Notes: generated by a model not told the origin, from the letters alone. Shown: positions 43,536-51,852, counted from the first letter of the stretch. The stretch is DNA of 64,000 bases from Bog-756 sp963704615 (GCA_963704615.1 OY969923.1:1798001-1862000); one strand, 5' to 3'. A program made the numbers and translations.

Positions 43536-45157
43536 TCCGTTTCTCCGACGTGACTTTCACCTACGCCGAGGCGGCGAGCGCCACTCTCACCCATGTGGAG
43601 CTGACCATCGAGGAGGGAGAGTTCTGCCTCGTCGTGGGCGAGACCGGCTCGGGCAAGACCACCTTGCTGCGGGCGATCAACGGCCTGGTTCCCCACTTCA
43701 CCGGAGGACGGCTCGCCGGCCAGGTGACCGTGGACGGGCGCTCGACGCGGGACTTCCCCCCGCGGGAGATGGCCGATGTGGTCGGCGTGGTGGGCCAGGA
43801 CCCAGCGACGAGTTTTGTCACCGACACCGTCGAGGACGAGTTGGCCTACACCATGGAGAACCTGGGCATCGCTCCCGACGCCATGAGGCGCCGGGTAGAG
43901 GACACCCTCGATCTCCTCGGGCTCCACGAGCTCCGCTCTCGGCCCGTGATGACTTTGTCCGGGGGCCAGCAGCAGAGGGTGGCCATCGGGGCGGTCCTCT
44001 GTGCCGCGCCGCGTGTCCTGGTCCTCGACGAACCGACCTCCGCTCTCGACCCCGCCGCGGCGGAGGAGGTGTTGTCCTCGTTGACCCGACTCGTCCACGA
44101 CGTCGGGATGACCGTAGTGGTGGCGGAGCACCGACTGGAGCGGGTCATCCCCTTCGCCGACCGGGTGGTCATGGTGCCCGGCAGCGGCGAGAACCTGGTC
44201 GTGGGCTCCACCGCCGACATCATGGCGAGCTCGCCGGTAGCTCCTCCGATCGTGGAACTGGCCCGGGTGGCCGGGTGGTCGCCGGTCCCGCTTTCGGTGC
44301 GTGATGCCCGTCGACTGGCCGAACCGCTGCGTCGGCGGCTGGCGGGGGCGCCTTCCCCGGCACCTGATCGGGTGCCCGCATCCCCGCCCCCGGTGGTCGC
44401 CGTCGAGCGGTTGGCCGTGGCCTATGACGAGGTGCTGGCACTCGATGGGGTGGACCTCGAGATCGGCGCCGGTGAGGTCGTGGCGGTCATGGGCCGGAAC
44501 GGCTCGGGCAAGTCCACGCTGCTCACTCATCTGGCCGGCATGGGGAAGCCGACCAAGGGCCGAGTCCGAGTGCTCGGACAGACTCCCACCGGCGTGCCGG
44601 CCCGCAAGCTCATCACACTGGTCGGTTTGGTTCCCCAGGACGCCGGCGTTCTGCTCTACGGCGAGACCGTCGAGGATGAATGCGCCACCGCCGATCGGGA
44701 GACGGGCCTCGCTCCGGGCACGACCGCAACCGTGCTCGACTCGGTCCTCCCCGGTATGCCCGCCGACCGTCACCCCCGGGATCTCTCCGAAGGTCAGCGA
44801 TTGGCCCTGGCCCTGGCCATCATCCTCGCCCCCAGCCCACCCCTGATCCTTCTGGATGAGCCCACCCGAGGGCTCGATTACCCCAGTAAGGAGCGGCTGG
44901 TGGTCACTCTCCGGAAGCTGGCGGCCGCCGGGACCTGCGTCGTGTTGGCCACCCATGACGTCGAGTTGGTGGCCAAGGTGGCCACACGGGCTGTGGTGCT
45001 GGCCGAAGGGGAGATCGTCTCGGACGGGCCAGCCCGGGAAGTGGTGTGCCACTCGCCGGTCTTTGCCCCCCAGGTGGCGAAGGTCATGGCCCCGGAAACC
45101 TGGTTGACCGTCGACGAGGTGCGCCACGCGCTGGGCAGGCTCGATGGCGATCTCTAG
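43532..45157 (+). CDS. ECF transporter A component, fused double ATPase
   Basis: The 541-residue protein contains two ABC ATPase domains in one chain. The first (about 1-235) has Walker A GETGSGKTT, signature LSGGQQQR and Walker B VLVLDEPTSALD; the second (about 285-520) has GRNGSGKST, a shortened signature LSEGQRLA and LILLDEPTRGLD. Together they replace EcfA1/EcfA2 and energise import. The start is GTG 43532, overlapping the T-component stop (GTGA). The second signature departs from LSGGQ, which often marks an asymmetrical pair of sites. Confidence 0.92.
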   Translation: MIRFSDVTFTYAEAASATLTHVELTIEEGEFCLVVGETGSGKTTLLRAINGLVPHFTGGRLAGQVTVDGRSTRDFPPREMADVVGVVGQDPATSFVTDTVEDELAYTMENLGIAPDAMRRRVEDTLDLLGLHELRSRPVMTLSGGQQQRVAIGAVLCAAPRVLVLDEPTSALDPAAAEEVLSSLTRLVHDVGMTVVVAEHRLERVIPFADRVVMVPGSGENLVVGSTADIMASSPVAPPIVELARVAGWSPVPLSVRDARRLAEPLRRRLAGAPSPAPDRVPASPPPVVAVERLAVAYDEVLALDGVDLEIGAGEVVAVMGRNGSGKSTLLTHLAGMGKPTKGRVRVLGQTPTGVPARKLITLVGLVPQDAGVLLYGETVEDECATADRETGLAPGTTATVLDSVLPGMPADRHPRDLSEGQRLALALAIILAPSPPLILLDEPTRGLDYPSKERLVVTLRKLAAAGTCVVLATHDVELVAKVATRAVVLAEGEIVSDGPAREVVCHSPVFAPQVAKVMAPETWLTVDEVRHALGRLDGDL

Positions 45158-45959
45158 GATCGCGCTCCCTGCGGCGGTCATCCGCCTACGGCCTCGGGCC
45201 TCGGTTCTGTTGGCCCTGACCTCGCTGATCGGCGTCGTCGCATTCGGCTGGCCACTGTTCATCCACGCCAGCGCCAATCCCAATCTGGCCCATTCCGCCG
45301 ACGCGCCCTGGATCTTCATCGCTCTGCTGCCCCTGCTGCTGGCTGTGGTGCTCGGGGAAATGGCCGAAGGAACGCTGGACGCCAAGGCCATTGCCCTCCT
45401 TGGGATCCTCGCCGCGTGCGGATGTGCTCTTCGCATACCGAGCCCCGGGGTGGCCGGATTCGAGCCCGTCTTCTTCCTTCTGATCCCGTCGGGGCGCGTG
45501 TTCGGTCGTGGTTTCGGCTTCGTACTGGGTGCGGTGACAATCGCCGCGTCGGCGCTGATTACCGGGGGGATCGGACCCTGGCTGCCCTTCCAGATGTTCG
45601 GCGCGGCATGGATGGGGTTCGGTGCCGGATGCCTGCCACCGGCGAAAGGGAGGTCGGAGATCCTCCTCCTGGCGGCCTATGCCGCCGTGGCCGGAATCGC
45701 CTACGGAACCCTGCTCAACCTGTGGTTCTGGCCCTTCGGCGCCGGGACCTCCACGATTTTCTCGTTCGAACCGGGGGCCGGTGCTCTCCACAATTTGCAC
45801 AACTTCGTGTTCTTCGACCTGACCACGTCCCTGGGGTTCGACATACCCCGGGGCCTGACCAATGCCATTCTCGTGCTCGTCCTGGGACGACCGGTGCTGG
45901 CGGCCATGCGCCGGGCGTCCCGACGGGCTTCGTTCGACGCCGCCGTCGTCTACGAGTGA
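45144..45959 (+). CDS. ECF transporter S component, predicted cobalamin-specific
   Basis: The 271-residue membrane protein has about seven hydrophobic segments, including GRVFGRGFGFVLGAVTIAASALITGGIGPWLPFQMFGAAWMGFGAGCLPP, a segment conserved in actinobacterial S components found next to EcfT/EcfA genes. This subunit binds the vitamin and topples in the membrane to release it. Specificity for B12 is inferred from the riboswitch and the two capture genes of the same operon. The ATG lies 14 bases inside the ATPase gene. The C-terminus carries a 19-base duplication that runs past the stop. Confidence 0.82.
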   Translation: MAISRIALPAAVIRLRPRASVLLALTSLIGVVAFGWPLFIHASANPNLAHSADAPWIFIALLPLLLAVVLGEMAEGTLDAKAIALLGILAACGCALRIPSPGVAGFEPVFFLLIPSGRVFGRGFGFVLGAVTIAASALITGGIGPWLPFQMFGAAWMGFGAGCLPPAKGRSEILLLAAYAAVAGIAYGTLLNLWFWPFGAGTSTIFSFEPGAGALHNLHNFVFFDLTTSLGFDIPRGLTNAILVLVLGRPVLAAMRRASRRASFDAAVVYE

Positions 45960-45979
45960 CCCCGTCGTCTACGAGTGAC
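45943..45979. repeat. 19-bp tandem duplication over the ecfS stop codon
   Basis: CCGTCGTCTACGAGTGAC is present at 45943-45960, where it encodes the last residues and stop of the S component, and again at 45962-45979 just behind it, at a 19-base period. It resembles a recent slippage copy and changes no protein. Confidence 0.75.
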
Positions 45980-46093
45980 GGAGCGTGGTATCCACATCCT
46001 CGTCGGTTATCGATGGCGGAGAAGTGGGTAGAGGCAGGGGTGGCGCGTGCCGGGCCGCCGCTGCCGTCCAGCCGAATTGGTGATCCCGCCCGG

Positions 46094-46453
46094 TTAGCCC
46101 TCGACGACCAGGACCCCGTTGAGCTCGAGGGCGTCGAGCACCCGCTTCACCGCGCTCTTGGGGTGCCGAAGCACCAGTCGACCCCCGGTGGCGCGAGCTC
46201 GGCCCGCGCTGCTGACCAACACGCCGATCCCGCTGGCATCGATCAGCTCGACATCGGTGATGTCGAGGGCGATATCCGTGGCGCCGTCGTCGAGAGCCTC
46301 GACCAGCACCTCACGGAGCGAGTCCGAGGTAATGAGGTCGATGGGGCCCACCACCGCGATCTCCATGATCGCCCTCTCTCCGGCGGGCTCGTCTGAACCG
46401 CCCCCGTTCCAGCCAGGAGTCTTCACCTCGATTCCGAAGTGGTCCAATGCCAT
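46094..46453 (-). CDS. STAS-domain anti-sigma factor antagonist
   Basis: The 119-residue protein has one STAS domain: MEIAVVGPIDLITSDSLREVLVEALDDGATDIALDITDVELIDASGIGVLVSSAGRARATGGRLVL. The Ser of DASGIGVL is the site that anti-sigma kinases phosphorylate in RsbV/SpoIIAA. It should free a sigma factor by binding its anti-sigma kinase when unphosphorylated. Its likely partner is the HATPase gene 167 bases upstream on the same strand. The ATG at 46453 is chosen because upstream codons are not conserved; the open frame beyond it starts far too early. Confidence 0.85.
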   Translation of the reverse strand: MALDHFGIEVKTPGWNGGGSDEPAGERAIMEIAVVGPIDLITSDSLREVLVEALDDGATDIALDITDVELIDASGIGVLVSSAGRARATGGRLVLRHPKSAVKRVLDALELNGVLVVEG

Positions 46454-46620
46454 TGCCGACCCTGATCCCCTCCGTGCCCAGAGGGCTTCGTCGCCTTCGT
46501 CCTGCTCCGACCGGAACAATTTTAGCCGGCTGCCAACCCCCGCCCCCACGCGCCCCTGACCAGGGGTGTCGGGCGGCGCCCCTGGTCAGTCGGGCGGACT
46601 GTCCTGATCCATTTTGGCCT

Positions 46621-47043
46621 TCACCTCCCGACCTCCGCGTTCGAGTAATCGACGCCTCCCTGGGGATTTCCTGCGCCGGGAACCCGGAGGCGGAACCAGA
46701 CCCGCTTGCCCTCTGCCATCGGACTGACCCCCCAGGCGTCGGCGAGGACGTCGACGATCCTCAGACCCCTCCCAGCTTCCGCGGAATGGTCAGGCACTTG
46801 CACCGCGGGAACCCCAGGCCCACAGTCGGCCACAGCGATCAGGATGCCTTCGTCGTCTCTGTGCACGGCGAGTTCGATCGGAGGCCGCCCGTGCCTGATG
46901 GCATTGGCCACGATCTCGTCGGTCAGGACCGCCGCCACCTCCACCAGGTCGGTGTCGACCGCACCAAGGGTGCGACGGACCATTTCCCTGCTGACCCGGA
47001 CAGATTCAGCAGTAGGTTCGAGTGGGAACTCCCCTTCGCGCAT
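46621..47043 (-). CDS. RsbW-like anti-sigma factor / serine kinase (HATPase)
   Basis: The 140-residue protein has a GHKL ATPase domain: the N box in VAAVLTDEIVANAIRHG, ADCGPGVP (G1) and GRGLRIVDVLADAWGV (G2). This is the RsbW/SpoIIAB type, which binds a sigma factor or phosphorylates a STAS partner. The start ATG at 47043 lacks a strong Shine-Dalgarno site. No sigma gene is adjacent, but the STAS gene downstream is on the same strand, giving a two-gene switch module. It is divergent from the AlkB-like gene. Confidence 0.82.
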   Translation of the reverse strand: MREGEFPLEPTAESVRVSREMVRRTLGAVDTDLVEVAAVLTDEIVANAIRHGRPPIELAVHRDDEGILIAVADCGPGVPAVQVPDHSAEAGRGLRIVDVLADAWGVSPMAEGKRVWFRLRVPGAGNPQGGVDYSNAEVGR

Positions 47044-47299
47044 TCGAAATTGACGATACCCACGCCTCCGGTAGCTCAACAGGCTCGTGGATCCTTTTCC
47101 ATGAAACGGTCGACGCCGCTGTGTCCCCGGAGCCCGAGTTGGGCCCACCGTGCTGCCGGACCGGTCCTCAGGACCGATGACCACGTGGCATGAGGGCTGG
47201 CACGGCCCAGTCGAGAATGCCTGTGCCTGCCTTCGGAGGGGCCGGTGGGGGACGGCGGCGCTCGGGGAGGATCGAAGCGGACCGTGCCGCCGCCTCGGA

Positions 47300-47313
47300 C
47301 GAACATGTGTTCG
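47300..47313. promoter_or_regulatory. LexA-type SOS box upstream of the AlkB-like gene
   Basis: The 14-mer CGAAC-ATGT-GTTCG is a perfect inverted repeat of the form CGAAC-N4-GTTCG, the operator recognised by LexA in actinobacteria and Gram-positive bacteria. It ends 17 bases before the ATG of the AlkB-family gene, just upstream of a -10-like TAAACT (47316-47321), so LexA would cover the promoter. LexA itself is not in the window. Confidence 0.78.
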
Positions 47314-47330
47314 ACTAAACTCGAACTCCG

Positions 47331-47957
47331 ATGGCGACATGGCAACGATCCCTTTTTGACCCCGGCGAGGAGGTCGGGCTGTCGCCCCTGGAGGGCGCGC
47401 TGTCCCGGACGGAACTGGGGGAGGGCGCCTGGTTGGACGTCCTCCCGCTGTGGGTCGCCCGCCACGATCTGCTGTTCGACGACCTGGTGGGGAGCGTTCC
47501 CTGGCAGGCCGAGCGTCGGGCCATGTACGACCGGATGGTCGACGTGCCCAGGATGGTGGCCTTCTACCAGGAGGGTGATGAGCTACCCCATCCACTTCTG
47601 ACCGAGATGTTGCACGCGTTGAACCGTCACTACGGCGTGACAAGCGGCGGCCCGATGCGCACCACCGGGCTCTGCCACTACCGCAGTGGCCAGGACAGCG
47701 TGGCTTGGCACGGTGACCGGATCGGGCGCAACTCCGAGGCCGAGACCATGGTGGGAATCGTGTCGTTGGGTCAAAGACGACGCTTGTTGTTGCGACCGCG
47801 CGGGACAGGGCCGGCCAAGAGGTTCGATCTCGGCGAGGGGGACCTGGTGGTCATGGGCGGTACCTGCCAGCGGCTGTGGGAGCACAGCGTCCCCAAGACG
47901 TCTCGACCGGTGGGGTCGCGGATCAGTGTGCAGTTCCGCACGTCGGGAGCGGGCTGA
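47331..47957 (+). CDS. AlkB-family Fe(II)/2-oxoglutarate dioxygenase
   Basis: The 208-residue protein is a single AlkB domain: the metal-binding H-x-D in SVAWHGDRIG (His127, Asp129), the second His in LWEHSVPKT (His185) and the 2-oxoglutarate-binding Arg in GSRISVQFR (Arg197). Such enzymes demethylate alkylated bases in DNA or RNA. A perfect LexA-type box lies in its promoter, so it should be induced by DNA damage. No Shine-Dalgarno site is present and the -10 lies about 10 bases before the ATG, so the mRNA may be leaderless. Confidence 0.9.
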   Translation: MATWQRSLFDPGEEVGLSPLEGALSRTELGEGAWLDVLPLWVARHDLLFDDLVGSVPWQAERRAMYDRMVDVPRMVAFYQEGDELPHPLLTEMLHALNRHYGVTSGGPMRTTGLCHYRSGQDSVAWHGDRIGRNSEAETMVGIVSLGQRRRLLLRPRGTGPAKRFDLGEGDLVVMGGTCQRLWEHSVPKTSRPVGSRISVQFRTSGAG

Positions 47958-48178
47958 CCCGAGGAGGCTGGGACCCGGGGTTTTGCAGCCAATGGGTTGC
48001 ACCTGAGCGGGTTGGAGGAGGGGCAACGTGCGGGACCGGTCGGGTCGGGGCGACCGAAGGTCACCTGGTCATAAGTGGGCAACCGGACCGCATGTGAACA
48101 GAACTCCTGGCGGCGCGTTTTGTTCTCGGAGGTAGGCTCCCCACGGCCGCCATCACCCGAGGGCCGAATCAGACTCGA

Positions 48179-48208
48179 GCCTTCGTACCCATCGCCTTCG
48201 TACCCATC
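48179..48208. repeat. 15-bp tandem duplication before the encapsulated-ferritin gene
   Basis: GCCTTCGTACCCATC occurs twice in direct succession, at 48179-48193 and 48194-48208, just before the ribosome site GGAGGAGGAG of the ferritin-like gene. It lies in the untranslated leader and could alter translation only through RNA structure. It looks like a recent slippage duplication. Confidence 0.7.
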
Positions 48209-48223
48209 AGGAGGAGGAGTTCC

Positions 48224-48589
48224 ATGGCGCAAAGTGCCGGGCTGCACGAGCCCGAGGACCGGCTCGCCTCGTCAACCATCGACCGTCACCGAGCCCTGGT
48301 CTCCATCCAGGAAGAGCTCGAAGCCGTCGACTGGTACGACCAGCGTGTGGATGCCACCACGGATTCGGAGCTGGGTGCCGTGCTTGCTCACAACCGCGAC
48401 GAGGAGAAGGAGCATGCGGCCATGACGATCGAGTGGCTACGCCGCCATGATCCCGTCCTCGACCGTCACCTCCGCACCTACCTCTTCACCGCCGATCCGA
48501 TCACCGAGCTCGAAATAGTCGAGCAGGAAGAGACGGACGCTTCGAACCCGGCGGCCGGCTCGTTGGGGATCGGCAGCCTCCGGGCGTAG
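48224..48589 (+). CDS. Encapsulated ferritin-like protein (EncFtn) with cargo peptide
   Basis: The 121-residue protein matches EncFtn: HRALVSIQEELEAVDWYDQR (helix 1, with Glu31), LAHNRDEEKEHAAMTIEWL (helix 2, Glu61 and His64) and RTYLFT. In the Rhodospirillum rubrum protein the matching residues Glu32, Glu62 and His65 form the ferroxidase centre. The tail ends in GSLGIGSLRA, the peptide that docks cargo inside an encapsulin shell. EncFtn oxidises Fe(II) for storage. The encapsulin gene, normally next door, is absent: the next gene is ligD on the other strand. A GGAGGAGGAG site precedes ATG 48224. Confidence 0.9.
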   Translation: MAQSAGLHEPEDRLASSTIDRHRALVSIQEELEAVDWYDQRVDATTDSELGAVLAHNRDEEKEHAAMTIEWLRRHDPVLDRHLRTYLFTADPITELEIVEQEETDASNPAAGSLGIGSLRA

Positions 48590-48786
48590 CTCGTGGCCGA
48601 GCCCGCCCGGGAGGGGCACCGTTGGTGTCGATGGGCCTGGACGCAACGCCGGCCCCCGGCCTGAGGCTGGAAGGACCGACGCAGACACTGTGAGTTGGCC
48701 ACTGGCGAGGGAGGACCGACGTATCGTCTACCCGGTTGCACCAGGCAACAAACACCGAAGGGCGACGTTCCTCGGGAGAAGGACGG

Positions 48787-48808
48787 CCGGCTAGGTTTTT
48801 TCAGCCGG
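48787..48808. terminator. Hairpin between converging EncFtn and ligD genes
   Basis: CCGGCT (48787-48792) and AGCCGG (48803-48808) can pair around a loop that holds a run of six T. It lies in the space between two converging genes, a place where a terminator is expected, but the T run is in the loop and not after the stem, so the function is unsure. Confidence 0.3.
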
Positions 48809-48816
48809 TTGGGTGA

Positions 48817-49728
48817 TTAGGGCCGCTGGGCGATGGGAGCGAAGAGGTCGCCCATCTCCTGGACCCGCTCCAGCACTTCGGAGCAGGTGAAGCGCAACAG
48901 GTTGGCCTCGCCGGCTTCTGCGCAGCGGTTCACCTCTTCCCAGGTCACCGGGGTCGAGACGGTCGGTTCCGGCCGGGCGCGCAGGGAATATGCGGCCACG
49001 GTCGTCTTGGCCGGGTTGTTCTGGCTCCAGTCGATCAGGATCTTGTCCCGGCGCAAGGACTTGCGCATGTTGGCGACGACCAGATCGGGGAGTTCGCTCT
49101 CCAGTTGGGTGGCGATGCGGCGGGCTCGGGTGCGGACGGCCTCCCACGTGGCGGGACGAGGGAGGGGCGCGTAAAGCTGCAGGCCCTTGGATCCGCTGGT
49201 CTTGGGGACGCTCGTGAGGCTGTCCTCGTCGAGTCGGCGGGCAATCGCCTGTGCCACCTTGCAACACTCGACGATGGTGGTCCCTTCGCCAGGGTCGAGG
49301 TCGAACACCAGGTGCTCGGGTGGCCCGGGGAGCTTCCGCCTCCTTCCCACCTGCCACAGTGGCACATGGAACTCGATGGTGGCCAGATTCGCCGCCCACA
49401 GAAGCGACGGGAGGTCGCAGACGACACCGTATGTGACGGCCGCAGCCTTGCCGGACGAGGGCACCGACACGTGGTGCACCCACTCGGGGGCGTGCGAGGG
49501 GATGTGCTTCTCGAAGAACGAGGGACCGTCCACTCCATCCGGGTACCTTTTCATGGTCAGGGGGCGATCCTCGATATGAGGAAGCATGACCGGAGCGATC
49601 CGGGCGTAGTAATCGAGCATCTCGCCTTTGGTGAATCCGGTCTCCGGATAGAGGATCTTGTCCAGATGGCGAAGGGTGAGCTCGCGGCCCTCGACGGACG
49701 TCCGTATCGATTCGTCGTCAGACTTCAC
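48817..49728 (-). CDS. ligD: LigD polymerase (primase-polymerase) domain protein
   Basis: The 303-residue protein is a stand-alone LigD POL domain: RHLDKILYPETGFTKGEMLDYYARIAPVMLPH and PLTMKRYPDGVDGPSFFEKHIPSHAPEW are typical starts; the catalytic Asp pair is in HLVFDLDPGEG, and ILIDWSQNN gives the third Asp. KGLQLYAP replaces the KGLHVxxPL of many LigD proteins. It fills gaps with NTPs during non-homologous end joining. The GTG at 49728, behind GGAGGTCGTCC, overlaps the stop of the ligase gene by 11 bases. Ku is not in the window. Confidence 0.88.
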   Translation of the reverse strand: MKSDDESIRTSVEGRELTLRHLDKILYPETGFTKGEMLDYYARIAPVMLPHIEDRPLTMKRYPDGVDGPSFFEKHIPSHAPEWVHHVSVPSSGKAAAVTYGVVCDLPSLLWAANLATIEFHVPLWQVGRRRKLPGPPEHLVFDLDPGEGTTIVECCKVAQAIARRLDEDSLTSVPKTSGSKGLQLYAPLPRPATWEAVRTRARRIATQLESELPDLVVANMRKSLRRDKILIDWSQNNPAKTTVAAYSLRARPEPTVSTPVTWEEVNRCAEAGEANLLRFTCSEVLERVQEMGDLFAPIAQRP

Positions 49729-51178
49729 GGACGACCTCCGCCGCGGTCGTGTCCGGACGCAACCCTCGCCAGACGGGATGCCGGAATCGACCGTCTGCGG
49801 TCCATTCGGTGAATCTGACCTCGCCCACCACAGACGGTCGCACCCAGGTGACACCCTTGGCGATGTCACGGGGTACGGAGCGTCCGAACGGACTGGTCGA
49901 GCGGACCAGTGGCTGGAGGTCGTCGAGGAGCTCCTCCATGGCGGTGGTCGTGAAGCCGGTACCGACTTTGCCGACGTAGTCCAAGGTCCTCGGGTGCCCG
50001 GGCACCGGAATGCCGACGAGGAGCGAGCCGATCAGCTTCCGCCGGCTCCCATCGCCAGGCGTCCAGCCACCGATGATGACCTCTTGGGTGCGCTCGTATT
50101 TCACCTTCACCCAGTCGCGACTGCGGGTTCCCGGCCGATAGGTGCTCTCCCGTTGCTTGGCCACGACCCCTTCCATGCCCATGTCCCGGGCAATCCGGAG
50201 AAACTCGGCGCCCGTGATGTCGGTGAACGAGGGGGTCGTGGCCCAGTGAGGACCGTTGAGTGCGAGACCCTCCAGCAGGCGGCGACGGTCGTCGTAACTC
50301 TTCCCGAGCAAGGCGAGCCCGTTGAGATGGAGCAGATCGAACAGGACCAGGCTGACAGGAAACTGGGCGGCGACCCGCTTGACGTCGTTTGCCGATGTGA
50401 CATGGAGCCGATGTTGGAGGCGCGAGAAACTGGCGTGACCCTTCTCGTCAAGTGAGACCAACTCTCCGTCGAGCACCATCTGATCAGAGCCGACGGCCTC
50501 ACCGAGGGCGCGCAGCTCGGGGAACGACCTGGTGACGTCGTTCCCCCGTCTGCTGAGGGCACGGACCCGACCTCCGTCGATCCAGACCAACAGTCGGATC
50601 CCGTCCCACTTGAACTCGTAGGCCCAGCCGGAATCCTCTGCCGGCAACTCCCCGGGGGTGGCCAACATGGGAGAGAGCTGTCGGGGCAAGGGCTCGAAGT
50701 CGGCGGCGACCGGGTCCATCCGGTGGATCATCCAGCTCTTACCGTTGGTGGCGAAGAGTACGAACCGCCCTTCGACCCGTTCGCCGTGGAGCACGACCTT
50801 GACCTCGCGGTCATCCCATTTCTCGCAGTCATAGGTGCCGTGGTCCCAGATGATCACGTCGCCTCCGCCGTACTCGCCCTGGGGGATGGTGCCGCTAAAG
50901 GTGCCGTATTCCAACGGGTGGTCCTCGGTGTGAACGGCGAGGTGGTTGACCTTGGGGTCGGTGGGCAAGCCTTTCGGGAGCGCCCATGACACCAGGACCC
51001 CGTCATGCTCGAGGCGGAAGTCCCAATGCAAGGTTGAGGCGTGGTGCTCTTGGATCACGAATGTGAGCCCGGCCGGGGGACGGTTCTTCCGACGACGCCC
51101 GGATCGGTGGGGCATCGGCTCCGGAGTGCGGGACCGGTCTCGTTTGGCCCGGTAGGACTCGAGGGACGAGCCGCTCAT
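49718..51178 (-). CDS. ligD: LigD phosphoesterase plus ATP-dependent DNA ligase
   Basis: The 486-residue protein combines the LigD 3'-phosphoesterase domain (residues about 30-165: FVIQEHHASTLHWDFRLEHDG, GTFSGTIPQGEYGGG) with an ATP-dependent ligase domain (about 185-480): adenylation motif EFKWDGIR (K-x-D-G), VLDGELVSLDEKGHASF, MEGVVAKQRESTYRPGTRSRDWVKVKY and an OB-fold end. It seals double-strand breaks in Ku-LigD end joining. The polymerase part is on a separate, overlapping gene downstream, so this is a split LigD in PE-LIG then POL order. Confidence 0.92.
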   Translation of the reverse strand: MSGSSLESYRAKRDRSRTPEPMPHRSGRRRKNRPPAGLTFVIQEHHASTLHWDFRLEHDGVLVSWALPKGLPTDPKVNHLAVHTEDHPLEYGTFSGTIPQGEYGGGDVIIWDHGTYDCEKWDDREVKVVLHGERVEGRFVLFATNGKSWMIHRMDPVAADFEPLPRQLSPMLATPGELPAEDSGWAYEFKWDGIRLLVWIDGGRVRALSRRGNDVTRSFPELRALGEAVGSDQMVLDGELVSLDEKGHASFSRLQHRLHVTSANDVKRVAAQFPVSLVLFDLLHLNGLALLGKSYDDRRRLLEGLALNGPHWATTPSFTDITGAEFLRIARDMGMEGVVAKQRESTYRPGTRSRDWVKVKYERTQEVIIGGWTPGDGSRRKLIGSLLVGIPVPGHPRTLDYVGKVGTGFTTTAMEELLDDLQPLVRSTSPFGRSVPRDIAKGVTWVRPSVVGEVRFTEWTADGRFRHPVWRGLRPDTTAAEVVREV

Positions 51179-51457
51179 CCCTGATCCATACCCAAAGGAG
51201 ATCTGCCGACCCCCTTGACGAGCGAGGCCCTCGCCCCAGGAGGGCTCTGATCTGGTGAGCGGCTCCCTGTGGCGCTGGCATCCGTGTCAAGGCGGTGACG
51301 GGCAGACGATTTCGTCGGACTGAACCGAGGGTGATGACTGTATTGTGGGCCGGTCGCCACCTCGGCAGTTGTGGTGGTGGAGCCAATCGTTGGCCAACCG
51401 AGGACCGGACAGGTCAGGGCATTCTGGCGCTGGGCTCCGGCGAGGAGGAGCGAGAAC

Positions 51458-51804
51458 ATGGCAGAGACATTCGGGATTTCGGAGGAGGCGGATTCCGGGC
51501 ACGGTCTGCTGTCAGTCGTCGGCGAACTGGACGTTGCCACCGCTCCCGATTTGCGCGCGCTCGCCTCGAGGAGATCATCGACCGAGTATCACCAGGTCCT
51601 GTGGTCGTGGATCTCCTCGATGTCACTTTCATCGACTCGACGGCCCTCGGTGTGCTCATCAGCGCGCTCAAGCGAAGCCAGAAGGCCGCCGGCGAGTTCC
51701 GACTGGTGGTTGCCGAGCCACGAATTCTCAAGATATTCGAGATCACAGGTCTCACCGATCTCTTCTCGATCTTCCCGACACTTGCCGAGGCGACAAGCGC
51801 ATGA
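51458..51804 (+). pseudogene. rsbV: rsbV-like STAS antagonist interrupted by a +2 frameshift
   Basis: From the ATG at 51458 (behind GAGGAGG) the first third reads MAETFGISEEADSGHGLLSVVGELDVATAPDLRA, a normal STAS start. The rest of the domain, ARLEEIIDRVSPGPVVVDLLDVTFIDSTALGVLISALKRSQ and on to TGA 51802-51804, is in another frame. The switch lies at the run GCGCGCGC (51553-51560). Removing one GC restores a single frame: DLRARLEEII. As it stands the product would be about 138 residues with a foreign tail that runs past the start of rsbW. The phosphorylatable Ser in FIDSTALGVL is in the displaced frame. Confidence 0.8.
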
Positions 51805-51852
51805 GCCTCTGGCCGAAATCGACCTCCTCTGCCAGCGTCACGGAGCCAGAGG

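Noticed and set aside
43343..45436. A 697-codon open frame on the minus strand across the ECF ATPase gene
   Set aside because: It is the mirror of a GC-rich real gene with Walker motifs; its translation is rich in Gly, His, Arg and Asp and has no domain.
48590..48816. Encapsulin shell gene after the EncFtn gene
   Set aside because: The space is only about 227 bases and no frame in it resembles the shell N-terminus.
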